Below are positions 16,898 through 23,735 of a DNA stretch of 28,901 nt, in pieces. Position 1 is the stretch's first letter. Each line of letters begins with the position of its first letter. The position numbers and the translations under genes are program-made. This stretch comes from Prevotella sp. UBA6994 (GTDB lineage Bacteria; Bacteroidota; Bacteroidia; Bacteroidales; Bacteroidaceae): assembly GCA_002449845.1 (NCBI GenBank), contig DJXW01000003.1, forward strand, positions 128,124-157,024, in the 5' to 3' direction. The notes under the pieces are model-generated. The model saw only the letters and a list, made by a program, of their open reading frames with translations. It ran no database searches and was not told the DNA's origin.

Positions 16898-17008
16898 CTA
16901 AAAATAACACATTATTAATATAAAAAAGGTATTTTTTTCGCCTTTTCACTTGTAAATTGAAAGAAAACAGAGTTTTTCTCACTTGAAAACAATGAATATA
17001 GAAAAATT

Positions 17009-17027
17009 CACCATGAAAAAGATGGTG
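17009..17027 (+). promoter_or_regulatory. Possible operator of the PL11 gene
   Basis: CACCAT (17009-17014) and ATGGTG (17022-17027) form an inverted repeat with a 7-base spacer. It overlaps where the -33 element should be for the -7 box at 17045. This placement suits a repressor or activator site. Chance occurrence is possible. Confidence 0.35.
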
Positions 17028-17044
17028 GATAAAAACTTTTTACT

Positions 17045-17052
17045 TAATTTTG
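17045..17052 (+). promoter_or_regulatory. -7 box of the PL11 gene
   Basis: TAATTTTG lies 25 bases upstream of the ATG at 17078. A TTTG -33 box is not visible, which fits a gene needing an activator. Confidence 0.5.
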
Positions 17053-17077
17053 CAAACATAACCAAAACGATCAAAAA

Positions 17078-18949
17078 ATGGGAAAGAAATTATTGACTCT
17101 GTGTATCATGGCTGGCGTTTGTGCTTGTTCATTCGCCCAACCCCGATATGATTACGATAACATGCAACGAGAAAAACTCAATCGTGGCGTGGTAGCTATC
17201 AAGTCTGGTAATCAGGTGGTGGTGTCGTGGCGTATTCTTCGCTCCGACAAGGTGGCTGAGCCATTCGACGTATATCGCAATGGGAAGAAGCTCAACAAGA
17301 CACCGCTCACGAAAAACGGGTCGATGTTTGTCGATGAACATCCTCTTGCCGCTGACGCTCAATATGAGGTGAGAGGCGGAACCATAAATGGCAGTTATCT
17401 ATTAAAGGCTGATTCTCCAGAGGGTTACATTCCTATCAAAATAGATAAAATTGCCGATGAAATGGACAAAAACGGTAGAAACGTAAGCTATTCTGCCAAT
17501 GATTGCAGCGTGGGCGACGTGGACGGTGACGGTCAATATGAGATATTCGTGAAATGGGAACCGTCTAACTCTAAGGATAATTCACGGGCGGGATTTACCA
17601 ACAATACGTTTATCGACTGTTACCGATTAGACGGCACAAAACTTTGGCGAATAGACATGGGTAAGAATATCCGCTCGGGAGCGCACTTCACGCAATTCAT
17701 GGTGTACGATTTTAACGGTGACGGGAAGGCTGAGATGATGGTGAGAACCGCCGACGGAACCGTTGACGGCATGGGAAACGTGATTGGAGACAAGGACAAA
17801 GACTGGAGATGCTACGAAGAGGGCGGCAAATTGGGCAGACTACTGGAAGGACCTGAGTATCTAACCGTCTTCGAGGGACTTACAGGCAAGGCTCTTGCCA
17901 CAGCCAACTACATCCCGCAAAGAGGCAACAGCAGCGATTGGGGAGATGACCACGCTAACCGCTCTGACCGCTTCTTGGCAGGTGTGGGTTATTTAGACGG
18001 CATTCATCCCAGTGGTATCTTCTGTAGAGGTTATTACACCCGAACAGTCATTGCCGCATGGGATTGGGACGGAAAGACATTGAAAGAGCATTGGACATTC
18101 GACACGAACAACCCGGAATGGCGTAGTTACGCAGGACAAGGCAACCACAACCTGCGCGTTGCCGACGTGGACGGTGACGGTTGCGACGAGATTACGTATG
18201 GTTCAATGTGCATAGACAATAACGGTAAGGGATTGTATAACACGGGCTTCGGACACGGAGACGCCTTACACCTCACCGTCTTCGACCCTACCACGGACAA
18301 ATTGCACGTGTGGGATTGCCATGAGAACAAACGGGATGGTTCAGACTTCCGTGAGGCTGCCACGGGAAAGGTTGTCTTCCAACTGCCCAGTCCGATGGAC
18401 GTAGGAAGATGTATGGCTGCCGACATAGACCCTACCAACCCAGGACTGGAGATGTGGAGCAGCGACTCGAAAGGTATCAGAAACATCAAGGGAGAAGTGG
18501 TGAGACCTGCCGACCCAGACAATCCCGAACAAAGTCTTAGGCGTGGGCGCAACGTAGGACTATCTACCAACTTCGGAATATGGTGGGATGGCGACCTGCT
18601 AAGAGAACTGCTCGACCACGAACAAGTACAGAAATATGACTGGAACAAAGGAAGGTGCGAGACCATCATGCGCTTTGAGGGAAGATTCAACAATTGGACG
18701 AAATCTAACCCATGTCTCTCTGCCGACCTCTTGGGCGACTGGCGTGAGGAAGTGCTTATCAGAAACGAGGAAAGTACCGAGCTGCGACTCTATATTTCGC
18801 CCATTTCATCGGAATATCGCATCAATTGCCTGATGGAAGATATTCCCTATCGACTGAGCGTAGTTGCTGAAAACGTGGCTTACAACCAACCACCAGAGAC
18901 AGGATTTTACCTCGGACCAGACAAGACCGTGAACCCATTCTTGAAATAA
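17078..18949 (+). CDS. Rhamnogalacturonan endolyase, PL11 family
   Basis: A 623-residue secreted enzyme that should cut the rhamnogalacturonan I backbone of pectin by beta-elimination. The signal peptide is MGKKLLTLCIMAGVCACSFAQ; a Cys near the cleavage site could allow lipidation but no good lipobox is present. The N-terminal part (MQREKLNRGVVAIKSGNQVV, VSWRILRSDK) and length match YesW/YesX-type PL11. Calcium-binding DxDGDG-type loops of the eight-bladed propeller are at about 145 (GDVDGDGQYE), 209 (YDFNGDGKAEM) and 361 (VADVDGDGCDEI). It is a single-gene unit ending at a terminator. No SusC/SusD pair adjoins it. Confidence 0.93.
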   Translation: MGKKLLTLCIMAGVCACSFAQPRYDYDNMQREKLNRGVVAIKSGNQVVVSWRILRSDKVAEPFDVYRNGKKLNKTPLTKNGSMFVDEHPLAADAQYEVRGGTINGSYLLKADSPEGYIPIKIDKIADEMDKNGRNVSYSANDCSVGDVDGDGQYEIFVKWEPSNSKDNSRAGFTNNTFIDCYRLDGTKLWRIDMGKNIRSGAHFTQFMVYDFNGDGKAEMMVRTADGTVDGMGNVIGDKDKDWRCYEEGGKLGRLLEGPEYLTVFEGLTGKALATANYIPQRGNSSDWGDDHANRSDRFLAGVGYLDGIHPSGIFCRGYYTRTVIAAWDWDGKTLKEHWTFDTNNPEWRSYAGQGNHNLRVADVDGDGCDEITYGSMCIDNNGKGLYNTGFGHGDALHLTVFDPTTDKLHVWDCHENKRDGSDFREAATGKVVFQLPSPMDVGRCMAADIDPTNPGLEMWSSDSKGIRNIKGEVVRPADPDNPEQSLRRGRNVGLSTNFGIWWDGDLLRELLDHEQVQKYDWNKGRCETIMRFEGRFNNWTKSNPCLSADLLGDWREEVLIRNEESTELRLYISPISSEYRINCLMEDIPYRLSVVAENVAYNQPPETGFYLGPDKTVNPFLK

Positions 18950-19001
18950 TAGGTTTACGACACGCAAACATATTCTTTCAAGTGGCTAAACACCATACTT
19001 G

Positions 19002-19043
19002 AAGTGGCTAAACACTATATTTGGTGAATTAGCCACTTTTTTT
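19002..19043 (+). terminator. Terminator after the PL11 gene, with a duplicated upstream arm
   Basis: AAGTGGCTAA (19002-19011) pairs with TTAGCCACTT (19029-19038), followed by five more T. The left arm is duplicated: AAGTGGCTAAACAC also occurs at 18980-18993, 22 bases earlier, so two alternative stems are possible. Confidence 0.75.
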
Positions 19044-19086
19044 GCAAATTTGAGTTGTTTTTTTAAAACAATTCACGCATAAATAT

Positions 19087-19117
19087 TTTGTTGCTATCAA
19101 ATAATTTTATATCTTTG
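19087..19117 (+). promoter_or_regulatory. Promoter of the 1034-residue surface protein gene
   Basis: TTTG at 19087-19090, exactly 19 bases, then TATCTTTG at 19110-19117: the best promoter match in the window. Transcription should start near 19124, giving a leader of about 250 bases that includes the nuclease fragment. No second promoter is seen before 19372. Confidence 0.75.
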
Positions 19118-19121
19118 CAGA

Positions 19122-19325
19122 ATCTTAAATATTTACGAAGGAAAACATGGGGGAGTTGAAGAGAAGCATCTTTTACACCTCAGAAGCTATTTCGAGGCAA
19201 GCAAGAAAAGGAAGAGAGTGGAAAATGCCCTGTCAGACATGAGAACTAAAAAAGTCTTTTCAGACAAAATAAAACTCATCTATTTGCAACTGCCTTATTT
19301 CAACAAAGAAGCAGAAAGACTATAA
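19122..19325 (+). pseudogene. 3' remnant of a PD-(D/E)XK nuclease-type transposase
   Basis: An open frame without a start codon translates to about 67 residues. It ends SDKIKLIYLQLPYFNKEAERL before TAA at 19323. The pattern (hydrophobic IYLQLPxFNKE near the C-terminus, preceded by a charged helix) resembles the end of the Rpn/PD-(D/E)XK nuclease transposases common in Bacteroidetes. The frame runs back into the promoter with no start, so the gene is broken. Identification rests on a short motif. It now forms the leader of the downstream gene. Confidence 0.45.
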
Positions 19326-19371
19326 CAGATTTTTTATTATAACATTATAAACAATTTAAAACAAAAACCTT

Positions 19372-22300
19372 ATGTTAAAACAATTACGTTATTTCTTTAC
19401 GTTCTTGCTGCTGGCAGTGGCAAACGTAGGATTCGCTGACGAAGTGACATGGGATTTGAGTACAAATTCTTATGCAAGTGCTTCTGAAGATTTGGTTTTG
19501 TGGACAAGCGATTACGCTTCTATGCAAGCCACAAAAGGTTCAACAACTAATGCCAACAATTATCTTGGTGGTGATGCGAACAACAGAACAAGCTCTCGCT
19601 TTTACAAGGGCTCAACGTTAACCATTACACCTGAAAGCGGTTACACTATTTCTTCAGTTGTTTTTACAGCTACAAATGCAAATTATGCAACGGCATTGCA
19701 AACAAGTAAATGGACTAACGCAACTGCAAAAATAGATGGAACAACCGTAACTGTTACACCTATTGATGGAACAGAACCCATCATTGCAGCAATCGGAGGA
19801 ACAACTGGTCACACAAGTGTAGTAGTTACTTACGAAGTAAATGGTGGTCCAACCCTCAAACCAGCAGAACTGTCATTTGAGACAACTGAGTTTACTGTGG
19901 CACCAAATGCAGATTTCACCGCTCCTACCTTGGTTAACCCCAACAATTTAACAGTAACTTATTCTTCCAACAATGAAGATATTGCTGTAGTTGATGAGAA
20001 GACAGGAGAAGTATTAATTGGTGAAGATGAAGGTACAGTAACTATCACAGCATCTTTTGCAGGAAATGACGAATATAAACCAGGCTCTGCTTCATACACC
20101 ATTACTGTGAAAGACCCCAATGCAAAGGGTACAGAGAACAATCCTTATACCGTAGCTGAGGCTTTGGCAGTTATTGATGGTTTGGCAAACGGTGGATATT
20201 CTGGTGAGATGTACGTGAAAGGAATTATCTCTGGTATCCAATCACTTGATGTAAGCCAATGGAAGCGTGCTCAATATTTCATCTCCGATGATGGAACGGA
20301 TAATAACCAATTGTTAGTCTATAATGGCTATTATCTGGAGGGAGCAGATTTTACTTCAAACGACCAAATCCAAGTAGGTGACGAAGTGGTAGTATTTGGT
20401 AAACTTCAAAAGTATGTGAAGAATGGAACCGTAACTCCAGAAGTTGCAGCAGACAACCACATCGTTTCTATCGTTAAGAGTGGCAAGCCCAGTGCAGATT
20501 TGTCATTCGAGCCAACAGAGATTTCCGTTGAGCTTGGCGATGATTTCACAGAGCCTATTTTGAACAATCCTTATGGCGTTGCCGTTACTTATTCTTCTTC
20601 TAACACTGATGTTGCAGAAGTAGCTGCTGATGGCAAATTGTCTATTTATGGTGCTGGAACTGCTACGATTACCGCTACATTTGCTGGTAACGACAGCTAT
20701 GCAGCTGGTGAGGCATCTTACACGATTACAGTAGTTGACCCAGATGCTCCAGGTGCAACTATCGACAATCCTTATACTGTAGCTCAAGCTATCGCTTTCA
20801 TCGAGACACTCGGTACAAGTACTTCAAGCGAAGTATATGTAAAGGGTATCATTTCACAAATTGACGAGGTAAGCACACAACACGGAAATGCTACTTACTG
20901 GATTTCTGACGATGGTGGAACTACCACACAAATGGAAGTTTATCGCGGTAAATATCTCGAAGGCGAAAACTTCACTTCTGCAGACCAGATTGCCGTTGGT
21001 GATGAGGTTATCGTTTATGGTACATTGAAGAAATACAATGAAACTCCAGAGTTCAACCAAGGCAACCATCTTGTTGATCTCAAGCACAATGATGTACCTG
21101 TTTTGGCTGACGCTGAGTTGAGCTATCCAGTAGAGGCTTACACCGCTACTATCGGTGGAGAAAACGAGTTCCCAGTATTGGCTAACCCCAATGGATTGGC
21201 AGTAACTTACACTTCTTCCGATGAAAGCGTTGCTACCGTTGACGCAGAGGGTAACATCACTCTCGTAGCTGCTGGTGAGACAACTATCACTGCTACATCT
21301 GAAGAAACTGACGCATTCAAGGCTGGTGAAGCTTCTTACGTGCTGACTGTTGAAGAGAAACCTGAACCTATTGAACCAGGAACTGACAAATACGAACTTG
21401 TTACCGATGCAAGCACATTGGCAGCTGGAGATGAAATCATCATTGCCTATGTTAATACCAACGAAGAAGCTATTGTAGCACAAGCGTTGGGAGCAGAGCA
21501 AGCAACTAATAACCGTCCTGCAGTTGAAGTAGTTTATAATGAGGATGCAACACTTACACCGAACTCTACCGCTCAAGTGATTACCCTTGAAGGCGATGCA
21601 GATGGCTGGTATTTCAATGTAGGTGATGGCTATCTCTACGCTGCAAGCACAACTAAGAACTGGTTGAGAACAGAAGCTGAGGCTGACGATAATGCTAAGG
21701 CTACTATCTCTATTGACGAAAATGGTGCCACTATTGTTTTCCAAGGAACCAATACACGTAATACAATGCGTTACAATCCTAACAATGACAACCCAATATT
21801 CTCTTGCTATGCTTCAACATCTTCCACAGGTTCGCTCCCACTTATCTATCGCAAGATAGCACAAGTAGAGGAAGAAACCATTCCTGTAACCATCGGTTCT
21901 ACTGGCTATGCTACATTGTATTACAGTGAGAAGGCTTTGGAGATTCCCGAAGGTGTTACCGCAAGCATCGTAACTGGAGTTGATAACACTTCAAAGAAAG
22001 TTACATTTGAGGAACTTGATGGTATTATCCCAGCTAATACGGGTGTTGTATTACAAGGTGAACCAAAAGACTATGAATTCAAGGTTGTTAACGTGAACCT
22101 CGCTGCTCCTGATAACAACATGCTGAAAGGTACTGATGAGGCAACAGAGATTACAAGTGAAAACAATCTTTACATCCTCTCTAACGGCAAGTATGGTATT
22201 GGATTCTACCTTGATGACAACAATGATAATCACAAGATTAACAATGGTGCACACAAGGCATACTTGGAAGTTTCCGCCGGTGCTTCTAACGCTAAGTACT

Positions 22301-22476
22301 TCGTATTCGGAAACACAGAAGAACTTGTCAGCGAAGGCGACGGCTTGGTTGATGGCATCAACGACGTGAACGTTTCTGAGAGCAAGAAGGAATACTTCAA
22401 CCTCGACGGTACACGCGCCAACACGCTCCGCAAGGGTATTTACATCGTAGGTGGCAAGAAAGTTGTTATTAAGTAA
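19372..22476 (+). CDS. Large Ig/OB-fold-like surface protein with C-terminal sorting-like tail
   Basis: A 1034-residue exported protein, signal MLKQLRYFFTFLLLAVANVGFA. In order: a beta-rich domain (about 24-155); an Ig-like BIG2-type domain (about 160-248, VTYSSNNEDIAVVD, TITASFAGND); an OB-like domain (about 250-368, NPYTVAEAL, MYVKGIIS, FISDDG, GDEVVVFGKL); a second Ig (about 372-458) and second OB (460-570); a third Ig (575-658); then two uncharacterised beta-rich parts to 1000. The end, YFNLDGTRANTLRKGIYIVG and GKKVVIK, resembles a sorting tail. The repeated Ig-OB unit suggests internal duplication. Probably a cell-surface binding protein; ligand unknown. A 55-residue gene follows in the same transcript. 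Confidence 0.82.
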   Translation: MLKQLRYFFTFLLLAVANVGFADEVTWDLSTNSYASASEDLVLWTSDYASMQATKGSTTNANNYLGGDANNRTSSRFYKGSTLTITPESGYTISSVVFTATNANYATALQTSKWTNATAKIDGTTVTVTPIDGTEPIIAAIGGTTGHTSVVVTYEVNGGPTLKPAELSFETTEFTVAPNADFTAPTLVNPNNLTVTYSSNNEDIAVVDEKTGEVLIGEDEGTVTITASFAGNDEYKPGSASYTITVKDPNAKGTENNPYTVAEALAVIDGLANGGYSGEMYVKGIISGIQSLDVSQWKRAQYFISDDGTDNNQLLVYNGYYLEGADFTSNDQIQVGDEVVVFGKLQKYVKNGTVTPEVAADNHIVSIVKSGKPSADLSFEPTEISVELGDDFTEPILNNPYGVAVTYSSSNTDVAEVAADGKLSIYGAGTATITATFAGNDSYAAGEASYTITVVDPDAPGATIDNPYTVAQAIAFIETLGTSTSSEVYVKGIISQIDEVSTQHGNATYWISDDGGTTTQMEVYRGKYLEGENFTSADQIAVGDEVIVYGTLKKYNETPEFNQGNHLVDLKHNDVPVLADAELSYPVEAYTATIGGENEFPVLANPNGLAVTYTSSDESVATVDAEGNITLVAAGETTITATSEETDAFKAGEASYVLTVEEKPEPIEPGTDKYELVTDASTLAAGDEIIIAYVNTNEEAIVAQALGAEQATNNRPAVEVVYNEDATLTPNSTAQVITLEGDADGWYFNVGDGYLYAASTTKNWLRTEAEADDNAKATISIDENGATIVFQGTNTRNTMRYNPNNDNPIFSCYASTSSTGSLPLIYRKIAQVEEETIPVTIGSTGYATLYYSEKALEIPEGVTASIVTGVDNTSKKVTFEELDGIIPANTGVVLQGEPKDYEFKVVNVNLAAPDNNMLKGTDEATEITSENNLYILSNGKYGIGFYLDDNNDNHKINNGAHKAYLEVSAGASNAKYFVFGNTEELVSEGDGLVDGINDVNVSESKKEYFNLDGTRANTLRKGIYIVGGKKVVIK

Positions 22477-22504
22477 TTGAAACATTCAAATATATTTTAA
22501 CAAT

Positions 22505-22672
22505 ATGAAAAAGTACGTTCAACCATCTATTGCTATGGTAAACTATGATGAGTTCATCATGGCTGCATTGAGTATCCATGATGAGCCAGGCACTGGCGGT
22601 CAGTTGGGTAAGGAAGTATTCTTCGAAGAGGAAGAGACTCCTGCCGCAAACCGCAGCGTGTGGGATGAATAA
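22505..22672 (+). CDS. 55-residue peptide, MKKYVQPSI type
   Basis: A short gene, 28 bases after the large surface protein stop and just before a terminator. It encodes MKKYVQPSIAMVNYDEFIMA, then an acidic tail containing DEPGTGGQLGKE and ending NRSVWDE. Peptides beginning MKKYxxPxI with a small-residue segment near position 20 and an acidic tail recur in Prevotella and Bacteroides; I recall them without any function. There is no signal peptide. Start and stop are unambiguous and codon use resembles the neighbours. It is co-transcribed with the surface protein. Confidence 0.75.
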   Translation: MKKYVQPSIAMVNYDEFIMAALSIHDEPGTGGQLGKEVFFEEEETPAANRSVWDE

Positions 22673-22689
22673 TCCCTTTCATTAAACAG

Positions 22690-22750
22690 AAATCCACTAA
22701 GACTGCTCACTACTCGTAAAAAAGATAGTAAGTCTTAGTGGATTTTTTCT
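22690..22750 (+). terminator. Strong terminator after the 55-residue peptide gene
   Basis: A perfect 15-bp stem pairs 22690-22704 with 22731-22745, continuing into TACT/AGTA inside the loop. A T-rich tail follows. The next gene starts only about 35 bases later with no visible TAnnTTTG promoter between. Confidence 0.85.
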
Positions 22751-22784
22751 TAAACGACAACATCAACAATTTTTATACACTACA

Positions 22785-23711
22785 ATGAAACAAATCAGCA
22801 TTTTCTTCGCTTGTCTGTTCAGCAGTTTGTTCACCATGGCACAGACCAACGAGAGCATTACCATCAATGGGGCAAGCGACGAAGGATTTATCACAAACAT
22901 CTCTTTTAGCGGAAGCAATGCCCAACTCACCTACGAGGATGGCTCGCAGAAGACGGTAGATATCTCTGCCCTGAGCATTGACTTCGATTACACGGCATTG
23001 TTGAGCGACGAAAACGACGCAACGAACCAGGCAATGCTCAAGACATTTGGCGGTAAGACCGTCAAGGTAGAACTCTCCCGCCCCATGACTAATGGGGTTT
23101 GGAACACTCTCTGCTTGCCCTTCTCACTGACGGCAGCTCAGATTGAAACCATCTTTGGAAACGGTACGAAAGTGGCAAACTTCACCGACGCACAAGACAA
23201 CGTGGTGAACTTCACTACCACTGAGAGCATTGAGGCAGGTATTCCATGCATCATCAATCCCACCAATTCGGTTTCCACCATTACCATTGAAGACGTAGAA
23301 CTGCAGAATCTCACGGCAGGAGGTTCGGTAAACACGACAGACTACGCCTTGATAGGAACGATGTCAACCGTTTCGCCTACAGGTAACAATTACTACATTG
23401 ACTCTGACAACACCATCAAGAAACTGGAAGATGGCAGTAACGTCAAGCCATTCCGTGCTTATCTCTCTTCCAACGGTGCAGCCATCAATGCGTTTACCAT
23501 CGATGGTGTGGCTGTAGATTCTGACGGTTTATTGGGTGATGTGAATGGAGACAAAAAGGTGAACATCACCGACGTTGTGCTATTGGTGAACTATATCCTC
23601 GGCATAGAAGACCCAACATTTATCATTGGTAATGCCGACATCAATTCAGACAACGCAATCAACATCACAGATGTCACCAAATTGGTAAACATCATTATGG
23701 AGAATGAATAA
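22785..23711 (+). CDS. Secreted protein with a type I dockerin-like domain
   Basis: A 308-residue exported protein, signal MKQISIFFACLFSSLFTMAQ. The middle (MTNGVWNTLCLPFSLTAAQI, ETIFGNGTKV) is a beta-rich domain frequent in Prevotella surface proteins, with no known activity. Residues about 250-306 are a dockerin: two calcium loops, GDVNGDKKVNITDVVLLVNY and ADINSDNAINITDVTKLVNI. Dockerins bind cohesins; no cohesin is visible in the window, and these domains also occur outside cellulosomes. The gene lies 24 bases before the PL1 lyase and probably shares its mRNA. Confidence 0.82.
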   Translation: MKQISIFFACLFSSLFTMAQTNESITINGASDEGFITNISFSGSNAQLTYEDGSQKTVDISALSIDFDYTALLSDENDATNQAMLKTFGGKTVKVELSRPMTNGVWNTLCLPFSLTAAQIETIFGNGTKVANFTDAQDNVVNFTTTESIEAGIPCIINPTNSVSTITIEDVELQNLTAGGSVNTTDYALIGTMSTVSPTGNNYYIDSDNTIKKLEDGSNVKPFRAYLSSNGAAINAFTIDGVAVDSDGLLGDVNGDKKVNITDVVLLVNYILGIEDPTFIIGNADINSDNAINITDVTKLVNIIMENE

Positions 23712-23735
23712 CGGTAACTATAATGAACAGAAGTC

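Noticed and set aside
16302..16901. Antisense 199-codon frame over the TlpA-like gene
   Set aside because: It covers a thioredoxin gene with clear active site on the other strand and has no independent support.
20854..21744. Antisense 296-codon frame in the large surface protein
   Set aside because: Shadow frame on the opposite strand of a well-supported gene; cysteine-rich, no signal or family.
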